Shown here one piece after another: positions 15,644 through 24,756 of a stretch of 64,000 bases of DNA. The notes under the pieces are model-generated. The model had not been told where the DNA came from, searched no databases, and worked only from the letters and a program-made list of their open reading frames with translations. The stretch is from Thermoplasmata archaeon (GTDB lineage Archaea; Thermoplasmatota; Thermoplasmata; RBG-16-68-12; SOIM01). Every line of letters begins with the position of its first letter. Positions within the stretch are counted from its first letter, which is position 1. A program made the position numbers and the translations under genes. The DNA lies in NCBI GenBank assembly GCA_023140195.1, contig JAGLME010000015.1:1-64000 (forward strand). The letters are read 5' to 3'.

Positions 15644-16834
15644 CTATGCCCTCGCCACTATGGTGATAACGTCATCGTTCTCAAGCACGTAGTCGGCTCC
15701 AACCACTCTATTTGTCTTCGCGTTGATCGCCCTTATGAAATTGTCCCCCAGATCGGTGTGGACCTTGTATGCCAGGTCCTTCGCGGTGCTTCCTTTGGGC
15801 ACCAGATAGGCGTCCGGCAGGACGTTCCCGTCATTGTCGCAGTACTTGTTCTCGTCCTCGACCGGGAAGACGATGATCAGGTTGAGGAGTTCGAACGCCG
15901 CCTTCTCTATGCATTTCTGGACACCGGTCGTCCCAAGTGTTGGTAGCACCTCTTGGATGTGCTTCATGCCTTTCAGCTGTGCCTTATTGAGCTTGGAGGG
16001 GTCGGGTATGGTGAAGCTCTCGGCTCCTATCTCGTACTCGATCAGATCCGCATTGGCCGCCCTTCGGAGGGCAAGTTCGAACTCAGCGGAAGTAGGTATG
16101 GTAATGTAGGAATCCAGGCTCTGCAGCTTCTCCAGGTTCTCCTTGGGAGCGATGTCAGATTTGTTGGCAGCGAGTATCATCGGCTTACCTACCATCTGAA
16201 GCTTCCTTGAGAGCGTCAGCAGTTCCTCGTCAGTCCAATCGACCGGCTGGTCCGAGAGATTGGAATCCCTCAAAGCCTCCTTTATCTGCACCTCTGAGAT
16301 CCCCAATCCAGTCATCTTCTCGTACAGAAGCTTCTCCAGGTCCTTTCCCTCATACTGGCTCATTCTGGCGATCTTGACCCAGTCCTTGGAGATGATCTTC
16401 TTGATCCAGTGAGATACTTCCACCTCAAGGAACTCGACGTCCTCCATGGGGTCGTGCTCACCTACACCGCAAGGATTGCCCTCTATGTCGGTGCTACCGC
16501 TGGCATCAACGATATGGATCAGTGCGCTGGCCTGCCTGAGGTCGTCCAGGAACTTGTTCCCCAGCCCTCTGCCCTCGTGGGCGTCCGGCACAAGCCCTGC
16601 AACATCAAGCAGTTCTATGGGCACCAATCTTATCCCATTCTCACATGGAGCGTTCCGGGGGTCGCAAGTAACCTCGAACTCCACGTGCGGGCACGCGGTC
16701 TTCACGTAAGCTATTCCCTTGTTGGGTTCAATGGTGGTGAAAGGATAGCTGGCTATCTCGGCGGGTGCCAACGTCGCGGCTGAGAAGAAGGTGGATTTGC
16801 CTACGTTTGGCTTTCCGACTACACCGATTTCCAT
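15644..16834 (-). CDS. OBG-family ATPase/GTPase, YchF-like
   Basis: Protein of 396 residues. It has G1 GKPNVGKST at 7-15, a switch with SYPFTTIEPN, G3 DVAGLVPDAHEGRGLG, G4-like LAANKSDI and a C-terminal TGS domain (about 310-396, ending VLENDDVITIVARA). YchF/OLA1 proteins bind ribosomes and hydrolyse ATP or GTP. The pair of Cys-bearing segments near 48-65 (ACPHVEFEVTCDPRNAPC) is typical of archaeal members. It lies one base before polB and 22 bases after the large zinc-ribbon membrane protein gene, all on the minus strand. Confidence 0.92.
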   Translation of the reverse strand: MEIGVVGKPNVGKSTFFSAATLAPAEIASYPFTTIEPNKGIAYVKTACPHVEFEVTCDPRNAPCENGIRLVPIELLDVAGLVPDAHEGRGLGNKFLDDLRQASALIHIVDASGSTDIEGNPCGVGEHDPMEDVEFLEVEVSHWIKKIISKDWVKIARMSQYEGKDLEKLLYEKMTGLGISEVQIKEALRDSNLSDQPVDWTDEELLTLSRKLQMVGKPMILAANKSDIAPKENLEKLQSLDSYITIPTSAEFELALRRAANADLIEYEIGAESFTIPDPSKLNKAQLKGMKHIQEVLPTLGTTGVQKCIEKAAFELLNLIIVFPVEDENKYCDNDGNVLPDAYLVPKGSTAKDLAYKVHTDLGDNFIRAINAKTNRVVGADYVLENDDVITIVARA

Positions 16835-16856
16835 CGACTCCCTCCCCTTGGGGTCT

Positions 16857-19800
16857 CTAAGAACCAGAATAGCGCTTTCGCCTTTTTATCATGACGGTCT
16901 GAAGAACCGCCAAAAACAGAATTGGTAGGAGAACGAAATCGAATTCAGGTATGTCTCCCGATCCAGTTGCGTCTTCGATGTAGTCAAGCGATTCACTGGG
17001 ATCCCTTTCGGTCCTTCCACTTAGGCTCTGGTCCTCAACATCCTCGTCGGCAGCGGCGATGGTGGCATCCGTGTCAATCGAGCCTATGTTGCTTCTGAGG
17101 ACGGCGAAATCTATGCAGCCGAACGTGTCGATTCCAATGGTCATGGTCGTTGATCTCGCTGCACTGTCGTCATCTGCGTCGGAGATTGTATCCTGCCAGT
17201 CGGCTCCAGTTCCGCCCCATTGGGTCAGAAGCGTGTTCCATGCCAGGCCGTGAACCTCTCCACTTCCTCCCTGACCCGACATCTCGACCACGACCCAGTC
17301 GTTGTTGCCGTCGCCGTCGGTGTCGATGTATATCCACCAGGTGTAAGCGGTTATCGTGGGTACCAAAGAAGTTTCCGTCCTTATCCTCGCATACAGATAT
17401 GTGGCGTCCATGTTGAAGTACACTTCAAGGATCTCGAGGGATGGAATCGCATGACCTTCATCTGAATCGGTGATGACCGAGATCCATGTTCCGGGCCAGC
17501 TCGGAGCCAACGGTTCCGGCCCACCCTGTCCTCTGGAATGAACTGTTCTGGTTGCGAGTTCTGTCGTATCTCCCTTGCTTCTCCAATCAGTGGTCGCGAA
17601 GACAACTTCCATCTCGGCAGTAGAGATCCCGGGAATGATCGCTGAGGCCTCCAATCTGGAAGTCTCCTTGCCAACTTCCACCGAACCAGTGCAGTCCCAT
17701 CCGTGGGCCCAGTGACACAGCTCCTTCTTCATCACTTCCCCGTTGATGCCCTTTATCTTGATCATGTAATCCGGCTTGATGACGTCAATTACCGCGATCA
17801 GGGTCCCGTTGGCCTCATCTGTCGTGTTGGAGTCGATGTAGATGTAGGTCACGTCCTCTCCACCCATTCTGTTGAGCCTCATCACCGGAGGAGATGGTTG
17901 ACCGCCGCTGGAGGGGACGCCCTTGTACCTGACTTGAGGGGCACTTGCTCCACCGAGCAGCTCGTTCTCAACATCCAGGTAGAAGTAGGCCACGTCTCCG
18001 GCAGCATCCTTGGTAACCGCAGATTCCTGAATATCGAGATTAGGATTGACAACCGGGGAATCGTCATCATCAGCATCCATTTGAACCGTTTCCCAATCTC
18101 CAAACCAGCCGTCGACCGCCATGCCAGTCGGCGAGCTTTCGAAGTATGCTCTCGCTCCAGATCCCATGATCGTGTACGGCGAATCCGTTGTTACATCCGC
18201 GATCGAGATCTCGATCAGGTCCCCGCTTGAAGACGGAGTAGTGTCGACGACAACTGTCCTGGTTATTGCAGAACCCTCTTCTATGTCAATGTCCTCAATG
18301 GGCTGGGCCAACGCTCCGAACACGTTGAAACTGACACTGTCAACATGAACATCCGCACCTTTGGCCTCAAACCTCAACTGCATGATCTCGTTGGAACCAC
18401 CGCCAATGATCCGATTCTGGCTGTATTCAGTCTGTGTGACCAGAAGTGCGCCGTGCTCGGGGCCGATACTGACCGTAGAGTATGACGCCCCACCCTCTGC
18501 ATCGTCCGCACAGAAGAGGATCCTGAAGTCTCCGGAGAGATCGAAGCGACCGTTGGAGATCAGTTGCCCTTCCAGTCCGTTCCCCTGGACCTCAGCCCTT
18601 CCGGTCGCTATCTGGCTCCACTTGGTGAAGTTCAATCTGTCTTGGGTATCCTCATACCCGTACATCGGAACGCTGGCCACCTCTCTGGCGCCACCAAAGA
18701 CCTCTATCATGTAATCTGCGCCCAAGTCCTTGGCAATATAGCCAGTGTTCGGGTTATTATCTTGGTCAACGAAGAGGTAGAACGAGTCGTATCCTGTCGT
18801 ATCGCCCAGAGCCGCACCCTGGACTTCGATCAGGAACGAGAAGAACCCGTTGTCAAGGGTATATCCATATCTGGTAATGGTTGTATCTGGGTTGGGTCCT
18901 TGACCTTGATCGGTGTAAAGGTCCACCCCGCTCCAATCCTGGAACTGACCGTCGATCGTTATGGGTGAAACCTGCTTCTCTGCCTGAGGGACTATCCCAT
19001 AGAGTCCAAGCACCAGAATCACCAACGCGGCGGCCAGAGCAACAAACCTGACCCCGACCCTCTTCCTCGCCCCTCTCGTGATATTTGACAGGGCCAACCC
19101 ATTGGTGAAGCCGTTTCCGTTTATGAGGCCGTTCACTCTTCCTCTTCCGTTGACAATGCCCCGTCCGTTCACAAGGCCGGTTCCGTTTATCCTGCCCTTG
19201 CCGTTGACCATTCCAGTTCCGTTTATCCTGCCCCGTCCGTTCACAAGGCCGGTTCCGTTTATCCTGCCCTTGCCGTTGACCATACCTTTTCCATTCGTGA
19301 GCCCAGGTCCTTTGGCCACCTTCCGGGGAATCCTTCCTCTTTCCTCTTCCATCAGTTCTTCTTCGAGAATGTCCTCCGTCACCACGCCCTCATCAAGCGA
19401 CTCAAGCGGGAGTTCCTCGTCTGGTCCAACGAAATGGATTCCGCACGAAGGACAAGTATTGGACCCTAGAGGAATTGTCGAACCACACGAAGGACAGTCC
19501 TCCGCAAGCAAATCCTCTAGGGCCGCCATGGCCTCTTCCTCCCTACCGAGTTCAATGCCTGCCGCCGTCGCGCTTTCGTCGACGATCTCCCGGTAGCAGG
19601 AAGCAGCCTCGTCAAGCCTGCCTAGTTTAGAAAGCAACTCGGCCTTGGCAATCCATGCGCTCTTCATTTCTGGCCGAATTGTCAACGCCCTGTCATACGA
19701 TTTCAAAGCCTCCTCGTAATTCTCCATCTTCCTGAGGATGCCTCCTCTGGCTATCCACAGTTCTGCGTCCTTGGGGTTCTCCAGAAGCTTCATATCAAAC

Positions 19801-20561
19801 AATGAGAGTGATGATTTCTCCTCGCCCACCTTCTCCATCTCTTCGATGAACGCTTGGTCCTGGACCACTCTCTCGAAGGCCGTGCCGCACTCCGAGCAAT
19901 CCGTGTCATATGCACTTACGATGGTCCTGCAGACCGGGCACTCGAACTCCTCCTCCATCGACTCCTCGAGCAACCTTTGGCTCTCCATCGGCTCGACGTA
20001 CATCATCCGGAGAGCTTCCTTGATGGATTTGGCCGTCCTCATCCCTATCTGTCGCACCTTGGCGAGTTCTTCCACCGTGGATTTGGTGAGTTTGTTCAGG
20101 GAGCTGAAACCCGCCTTACAGAGGACCTCTGCCCTGAGCCTGCCGACCCCCGGGATCTTCATGATCTCCTGGACATCCTCTTCCACGTATTCGCCGACGA
20201 CCTTCCTCGGTCTCCTGCGGCGCTCAGCCTCGGGCGCAACCTCCTCTAAACCCTCCACCGCGAAGCTTGAACCGCACGATGGACATTTCTTGGCATCTGG
20301 GTCAACGAACGCGCCGCACATCGGGCATCCGAATTTCTCCCCTTCCGGTATTATGTCATGGAATGAATACGTCTCGTGGCAATCCCCACATTCAAGAACG
20401 ATCTTCGCTGAGCTCTCACAGACTGGACACTTCTCCGCCTCCTGAACGGGTTGAAGTCCCTCTCTCACCGTCTTGACACCGCATGATCCGCACTCGATGA
20501 GAGGCGTTAGCTTACCGTTGCAGGAAGGACATGAGCCCTCCCTCTGTTCGTCCTCCATCAA
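16857..20561 (-). CDS. Large membrane protein: zinc ribbons, HhH, TPR, Asn-Gly repeats and external domain
   Basis: Protein of 1234 residues. Cytoplasmic part: zinc ribbons at about 11-27, 45-61 and 79-97 (CxxC pairs), a helix-hairpin-helix region about 135-190 (KIPGVGRLRAEVL, VRQIGMRTAKSI), a further ribbon at 208-226, TPR-like helices 265-335, a ribbon at 355-375, an acidic stretch and about a dozen NGxGxx units (415-480). A membrane helix at about 497-520 leads to roughly 680 external residues, beginning with a CBM9/DOMON-like segment (ITIDGQFQDW). A second helix near the C-terminus is followed by KRRKRYSGS. It overlaps the upstream TPR gene by four bases, so the two are coupled. The role is unknown. 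The layout suggests a link between a DNA/RNA-binding cytoplasmic side and the cell surface. Confidence 0.75.
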   Translation of the reverse strand: MMEDEQREGSCPSCNGKLTPLIECGSCGVKTVREGLQPVQEAEKCPVCESSAKIVLECGDCHETYSFHDIIPEGEKFGCPMCGAFVDPDAKKCPSCGSSFAVEGLEEVAPEAERRRRPRKVVGEYVEEDVQEIMKIPGVGRLRAEVLCKAGFSSLNKLTKSTVEELAKVRQIGMRTAKSIKEALRMMYVEPMESQRLLEESMEEEFECPVCRTIVSAYDTDCSECGTAFERVVQDQAFIEEMEKVGEEKSSLSLFDMKLLENPKDAELWIARGGILRKMENYEEALKSYDRALTIRPEMKSAWIAKAELLSKLGRLDEAASCYREIVDESATAAGIELGREEEAMAALEDLLAEDCPSCGSTIPLGSNTCPSCGIHFVGPDEELPLESLDEGVVTEDILEEELMEEERGRIPRKVAKGPGLTNGKGMVNGKGRINGTGLVNGRGRINGTGMVNGKGRINGTGLVNGRGIVNGRGRVNGLINGNGFTNGLALSNITRGARKRVGVRFVALAAALVILVLGLYGIVPQAEKQVSPITIDGQFQDWSGVDLYTDQGQGPNPDTTITRYGYTLDNGFFSFLIEVQGAALGDTTGYDSFYLFVDQDNNPNTGYIAKDLGADYMIEVFGGAREVASVPMYGYEDTQDRLNFTKWSQIATGRAEVQGNGLEGQLISNGRFDLSGDFRILFCADDAEGGASYSTVSIGPEHGALLVTQTEYSQNRIIGGGSNEIMQLRFEAKGADVHVDSVSFNVFGALAQPIEDIDIEEGSAITRTVVVDTTPSSSGDLIEISIADVTTDSPYTIMGSGARAYFESSPTGMAVDGWFGDWETVQMDADDDDSPVVNPNLDIQESAVTKDAAGDVAYFYLDVENELLGGASAPQVRYKGVPSSGGQPSPPVMRLNRMGGEDVTYIYIDSNTTDEANGTLIAVIDVIKPDYMIKIKGINGEVMKKELCHWAHGWDCTGSVEVGKETSRLEASAIIPGISTAEMEVVFATTDWRSKGDTTELATRTVHSRGQGGPEPLAPSWPGTWISVITDSDEGHAIPSLEILEVYFNMDATYLYARIRTETSLVPTITAYTWWIYIDTDGDGNNDWVVVEMSGQGGSGEVHGLAWNTLLTQWGGTGADWQDTISDADDDSAARSTTMTIGIDTFGCIDFAVLRSNIGSIDTDATIAAADEDVEDQSLSGRTERDPSESLDYIEDATGSGDIPEFDFVLLPILFLAVLQTVMIKRRKRYSGS
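19120..19316 (-). repeat. In-gene Asn-Gly repeat array with 72-bp tandem duplication
   Basis: Encodes units such as NGKGRI, NGTGLV and NGRGRI, mostly six residues each. The 53 bases at 19159-19211 recur exactly at 19231-19283, a period of 72 bp (24 codons), indicating recent tandem duplication. The array lies just before the first membrane helix of the encoded protein. Confidence 0.85.
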
Positions 20562-21256
20562 TCCTCTCTCCCGGACTCAGCCTGTGCCTTTTCCCGAGCC
20601 TTCTTGGCCTTTTCGAAACCTGGGTTGAGCGACAGCGCTTTGTCGAAGTTGTATATCGCATTGTCCGGCTTGCCCAGCTCAAGCAGTACCTGTCCTTTCT
20701 GGAACCATGCCATCTCGAAATCAGGTCTTTCTTTCAGAACGTGGTTGAAGCATTTCTTGGCCTCATCCCATCTCTCCATCTTCATCAGGGCGACACCCTT
20801 GTTGTTCCACGCCATCACGTACGAGTCATCGATCTGCAATGCCGCGTCGAAGCACTCCAATGCATCCTCCATTTTCCCTGCTTTGGCCAGCAGTCTACCC
20901 TTGTTCACCCAGGCGATCTCGTGCTCAGGGTTGATGTCCAACGCCCTATCAAAGCACTTGAGGGATTTGGATACCTTGCCCATTCTGTACAGCACCACTC
21001 CCTTGTTCACCCAGGCGTCCGAGTAATCCGGTCTGAGCTTTAAGGCCTCGTTGTGGCACTTGACGGCCTCAAGATATTTCCCAGCCCTCTCGAGCAATAG
21101 GCCCTTGTTGTTCCATCCGATTGCGTTCTCTGGGTTGTCCTGGATCGCCTGATTGTAATACTGCATCGCGTTCGCGTACTCGCCCTTCTGGTAGAATGCA
21201 TTTCCCTTTACTATGCGATGGTTTGCTCTAGCTCTGATTCTTGCATTTACAGTCAT
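20558..21256 (-). CDS. Tetratricopeptide-repeat protein coupled to the large membrane protein
   Basis: About 232 residues from the ATG at 21256, which has GGGTGGAG nine bases upstream. A longer frame from 21295 would start only about 10 bases from the TATA box at 21301-21312 and is rejected. The protein is almost wholly TPR: about six 34-residue units with repeated AWxNKGxxL and AxxCFDxAL motifs (GWNNKGLLLERAGKYLEA, AWVNKGRLLAKAGKMEDA). It is soluble. The start of the next gene overlaps its stop by four bases, so the two products are probably made together and may bind through their TPRs. Confidence 0.85.
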   Translation of the reverse strand: MTVNARIRARANHRIVKGNAFYQKGEYANAMQYYNQAIQDNPENAIGWNNKGLLLERAGKYLEAVKCHNEALKLRPDYSDAWVNKGVVLYRMGKVSKSLKCFDRALDINPEHEIAWVNKGRLLAKAGKMEDALECFDAALQIDDSYVMAWNNKGVALMKMERWDEAKKCFNHVLKERPDFEMAWFQKGQVLLELGKPDNAIYNFDKALSLNPGFEKAKKAREKAQAESGRED

Positions 21257-21300
21257 GCGGCAGGCTCCACCCTTAGGTTCGAGAAAAAAAGACAACTTGA

Positions 21301-21312
21301 CCTTATATAATT
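21301..21312 (-). promoter_or_regulatory. TATA box of the TPR / large membrane protein genes
   Basis: AATTATATAAGG on the minus strand, a near-ideal archaeal TATA box. It places the transcript start near 21280, consistent with the ATG at 21256. YchF and PolB may share this transcript, since gaps along the run are 22 bases or fewer. Confidence 0.6.
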
Positions 21313-21395
21313 GTCGATACCTCTATTATCAAGAGAGATAACACGGTTTTCCGACAACAGGATTATTAGTCGGGCCACTTATCGGAGCTCCCAAG

Positions 21396-22142
21396 ATGAA
21401 GATCCCCAAGAGCCATCCACGATATCGCTCGCTCACTACAAGAGAGAAACTGGTGGAAGCGTGTGAAGAAGGGATCCTGGCCGTTCAAGGGCTCATCGCT
21501 CATGGTCGTGGTGAATCATTTAATTATCTTCTGGGCGAGAGGACAATCCCTCCTGCAGATGTTGCAGAGGAAGTGGCAGCTGCGGTGCTACTTGACAGTG
21601 AGCGTCCCGTGTTGTCGGTGAACGGGAATGTGGCCGTTCTTGCTGGCGAGGAAGTTGTGGCATTGGCCCAGGCTGTGCCCTGCCAGGTCGAGGTGAACGT
21701 CTTCCACCGGACCGAGGGAAGAGTGTCCAAGATAGTGGACCACATGAGGCAGTTCTCGGACATTCGTATACTTGGTGAGAACGCTAACGCCGTGATTCCC
21801 GGCCTTGATCAACCCAGGGGTCTCTGTGAACAGGATGGCATCTTCTCGGCTGACACCGTCCTTGTCGCGTTGGAGGATGGGGATAGGACGGAGGCGCTGG
21901 TCGAAATGGGGAAGACGGTCCTGGCCATCGATCTCAACCCTCTCTGCAGGACCTCCAGGAAGGCGACCGTAACGGTCGTGGACGAGGTCACGAGGGCCAT
22001 TCCCAGGATTACTGATTATGTCAAGACGTTGAAAACGGACAGGAACAACATACAGAGCATCATAGACCCTTTTGACAACAAGAAGAACCTTGAGGACGCA
22101 ATTCAGCATATCTGCGAATCGCTCGAGAGACTGGGTTTCTAG
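21396..22142 (+). CDS. 4-phosphopantoate-beta-alanine ligase (archaeal CoA biosynthesis)
   Basis: Protein of 248 residues matching the archaeal phosphopantothenate synthetase family (former DUF137) across its length: IPKSHPRYRSL at the start, GLIAHGRGESFNYLLGE, VNVFHRTEGRV, DGIFSADTVLVALEDGDR and the C-terminal RNNIQSIIDPFDN. It joins 4-phosphopantoate and beta-alanine with ATP, replacing the bacterial pantothenate synthetase/kinase route. The ATG lies about 30 bases after an AT-rich GATTATTAG. It converges on a small gene with a four-base overlap at the stop codons. Confidence 0.9.
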   Translation: MKIPKSHPRYRSLTTREKLVEACEEGILAVQGLIAHGRGESFNYLLGERTIPPADVAEEVAAAVLLDSERPVLSVNGNVAVLAGEEVVALAQAVPCQVEVNVFHRTEGRVSKIVDHMRQFSDIRILGENANAVIPGLDQPRGLCEQDGIFSADTVLVALEDGDRTEALVEMGKTVLAIDLNPLCRTSRKATVTVVDEVTRAIPRITDYVKTLKTDRNNIQSIIDPFDNKKNLEDAIQHICESLERLGF

Positions 22143-22351
22143 TCCACGATCAGCTCGACCAGGTCTTCCTTCGGCTCCACCTTCTTCCCAGGCGTCATCG
22201 GCTGGCCCCATGCCTTGATTATCTCCGGAACGCCTTTCTTTCCCGTGTTGGCAAGGATGAACCCGAAAAGCTGGTGGTCCTCCATATTCTCAATAATCTT
22301 ATCGGCCATTTCCTGTAGCTTCTTTCTCCTTTCGTCCTTTTCTTTCGCCAT
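22139..22351 (-). CDS. Small charged protein, function unknown
   Basis: Protein of 70 residues. A lysine/glutamate-rich first helix (EKDERRKKLQEMADKII) is followed by FGFILANTGKKGVPEI and a short acidic tail. GGTGAGAGC lies directly before the ATG. No cysteine, signal or membrane helix is present. The family is not recognised. Its end overlaps the stop of the phosphopantothenate synthetase gene by four bases on the opposite strand. Confidence 0.55.
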   Translation of the reverse strand: MAKEKDERRKKLQEMADKIIENMEDHQLFGFILANTGKKGVPEIIKAWGQPMTPGKKVEPKEDLVELIVD

Positions 22352-22496
22352 GCTCTCACCAATAAATCGTTCTTCGGATATATGATATTATTTCCTCGTC
22401 GGATTCTGTACACCTTTCACTGTTCTGTAGCACTCCTTGATCTCACAGGCATAATCTTTAAATCGATTGTGACCGTTTTACTTGTCCCGTGAGGCA

Positions 22497-24107
22497 ATGA
22501 AGTATGTAATAGTCACGGGGGGTGTTTTGTCAGGCTTGGGAAAGGGCATAACAACTTCTTCCCTGGGCATGCTGCTGAAGGCGAGGGGCTTGAAGACGAC
22601 AGCAGTGAAGATCGATCCCTATCTGAATTGCGATGCGGGCACAATGAATCCGTTCCAGCACGGCGAAGTATTCGTTTTGGACGACGGCAGTGAGGTCGAC
22701 TTGGACCTCGGGAACTACGAACGTTTCTTGGATGCGAACCTCAGGTCCGACCACAACATCACGACCGGAAAGGCCTACCGAGAGGTGATAATGAAGGAGA
22801 GAAGGGGCGATTATCTCGGCCAGACCGTTCAGATAATCCCCCACATCACCGACGAGATCAAGAAGGAAATTGTGGAGGTCGGCGAAAAGGATGAGGCGGA
22901 CGTTGTCCTCGTGGAGCTTGGAGGAACAGTTGGAGACATCGAATCCATGCCCTTTCTGGAGGCGGTACGGCAGCTGTCCATGGATGTGGGCAGGGAGAAC
23001 TGCGTCTTCCTGCACACCACGCTGGTGCCCATCTTGGGTGTGGTCGGTGAGCAGAAGACAAAACCGACACAGCATTCTGTCAAGGAACTGAGGGCGGTGG
23101 GCATCAAACCCGATGCGATCATAGCCAGGGGCGAGAGGCCTCTCCTTGACTCCATAAAAGAGAAGATCGCCTTGTTCTGCGACGTTCCTGTGGAAGGTGT
23201 AATAAGCGCACCCGACGCGATATCGATCTACCAAGTTCCCATAATCCTCGAGGAACAGGGACTCACGGATCTGATTGTGAGTCATTTCAATATGGGGTCC
23301 AAGGGAGAGGACCTCACTAGCTGGAAAGGTTTCCTGGACAAAATGACCAATCCTACAGGAGAGGTCAACATTTCTATCGTGGGGAAGTACACACACCTCA
23401 TGGATTCATATATCAGCCATGTGGAAGCGTTCCATCACTGCGCCTCAGAGACCCAGAACAAGGTCAACATCGTCTGGGTGGAGGCCGAGGACCTGGAGAA
23501 AGGCGATCCCAAGATGATATTCAAGGATGTGCACGGCATCCTTGTTCCCGGAGGGTTCGGCGAAAGGGGAATCGAGGGCAAGATCATCGCGATCAATCAT
23601 GCGAGGGAGGCCGGGATTCCGTATCTGGGAACGTGCTTGGGATTCCAGCTTCTGGTCGTGGAGTTCTGCAGGAATGCGTTGGGTCTAGGGGACGCCAACA
23701 GCTCAGAGTTCAATCCGGATGCCGAACATCTCGTCGTAGATCTTCTGCCTGAACAGATTGGATTGGAGGACAAGGGTGCCACCATGCGTCTCGGATCGCA
23801 TGAGGTGATGGTAAGTGAAGGGTCCATGGCCCATGAGATGTACGGCTCCACAAAGATACTCGAGAGGCACAGGCACAGGTTCGAGGTCAATCCCGAATAC
23901 ATCGACAGGATCGAGGCAGCAGGGTTGAAGTTCACAGGAAGGTCCAAGGACGGCAGGAGGATGGAGATTGCCGAGCTTGAGGGCCACAGATATCTCACCG
24001 CATCCCAGTTCCATCCCGAGTTCAGATCCCGACCGCTCAGACCATCCATTCTTCACCTGGGTCTGGTCAAGGCCGCTATCGATCACAGAGATGGCAAAGA
24101 TTTTTAG
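22497..24107 (+). CDS. pyrG: CTP synthase
   Basis: About 536 residues from the ATG at 22497. A TTG at 22482 would add five residues. The N-terminal synthetase domain has [17 protein letters not shown] and the Mg/ATP site around [14 protein letters not shown]. The C-terminal class I glutaminase has its nucleophile Cys in GTCLGFQ and the His/Glu pair in HPEFRSRP. The enzyme makes CTP from UTP, ATP and glutamine. A TATA-like CTTTAAATC near 22456 and GTGAGG before the ATG support the start. aIF2-beta follows after 27 bases. Confidence 0.96.
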   Translation: MKYVIVTGGVLSGLGKGITTSSLGMLLKARGLKTTAVKIDPYLNCDAGTMNPFQHGEVFVLDDGSEVDLDLGNYERFLDANLRSDHNITTGKAYREVIMKERRGDYLGQTVQIIPHITDEIKKEIVEVGEKDEADVVLVELGGTVGDIESMPFLEAVRQLSMDVGRENCVFLHTTLVPILGVVGEQKTKPTQHSVKELRAVGIKPDAIIARGERPLLDSIKEKIALFCDVPVEGVISAPDAISIYQVPIILEEQGLTDLIVSHFNMGSKGEDLTSWKGFLDKMTNPTGEVNISIVGKYTHLMDSYISHVEAFHHCASETQNKVNIVWVEAEDLEKGDPKMIFKDVHGILVPGGFGERGIEGKIIAINHAREAGIPYLGTCLGFQLLVVEFCRNALGLGDANSSEFNPDAEHLVVDLLPEQIGLEDKGATMRLGSHEVMVSEGSMAHEMYGSTKILERHRHRFEVNPEYIDRIEAAGLKFTGRSKDGRRMEIAELEGHRYLTASQFHPEFRSRPLRPSILHLGLVKAAIDHRDGKDF

Positions 24108-24134
24108 CATAAGCAATCCTTTTGCGTGGACATA

Positions 24135-24755
24135 ATGGCCGATCAAGATTACGCAAGCCTCTTGAAGAGGGCAAAGGAGAAGCTCCCAGAGAAGGTCGCA
24201 ACACATGAGAGGTTTACAATTCCTGAAGCCGTTGTCTTTCTGGAAGGCAAGACGACCGTCCTCAGGAACTTCGAGGACATCGTGCACGCCGTGAACCGGG
24301 AGACGCAGCACGTCCTGGCCTATCTGCTTCGTGAGCTCGGGACCGCGGGGATCATCGACGGCAGGAGGGCCGTTTTCAAAGGCAGGGTCTCTCCCACCCA
24401 GATCGAGGACAGGATCAAGGGCTACGTCGATACCTACGTTCTGTGTTCAGAGTGCAAGAGGCCGGATACCAGGATCGAGAAGGACGGCAGGATCACCATC
24501 CTCGAGTGCGATGCCTGTGGAGCACACCGCCCCGTGGCCGTGAGGAAAGGAAGCAAACCGATTCGGGAGAAGGCTCTGGAAGAAGGCAAGATCTACGAGG
24601 TCATCATTCAGGATATCGGCCGGAAAGGGGACGGGATAGCGAAGGTTGGCGGTTACACGATTTTTGTTGCTGGGACTGCCAAAGGGGCGACCGTCAAGGC
24701 AGAGATCGAGAAGATCGCTGGGAAGATCGCTTTTGCAAGGGTCGTAAGGGAGTAG
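24135..24755 (+). CDS. Translation initiation factor aIF2 subunit beta with C-terminal TRAM domain
   Basis: Protein of 206 residues. Residues 1-135 are the eIF2-beta/eIF5 fold with a zinc ribbon (CSECKRPDTR...CDACG). A TRAM domain follows (about 140-205; EEGKIYEVIIQDIGRKGDG, FVAGTAKGATVKAEI). The beta subunit works with alpha and gamma in bringing initiator tRNA to the ribosome, and TRAM would add RNA binding. The ATG at 24135 is preferred to a GTG at 24126. It lies between pyrG and a presenilin-like protease gene that begins one base after its stop. Confidence 0.92.
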   Translation: MADQDYASLLKRAKEKLPEKVATHERFTIPEAVVFLEGKTTVLRNFEDIVHAVNRETQHVLAYLLRELGTAGIIDGRRAVFKGRVSPTQIEDRIKGYVDTYVLCSECKRPDTRIEKDGRITILECDACGAHRPVAVRKGSKPIREKALEEGKIYEVIIQDIGRKGDGIAKVGGYTIFVAGTAKGATVKAEIEKIAGKIAFARVVRE

Positions 24756-24756
24756 G

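Noticed and set aside
19738-20445. Long plus-strand frames opposite the large membrane protein (also 19078-19596)
   Set aside because: Serine/proline-rich antisense products of a Glu/Gly-rich coding strand. No start signals or domains.
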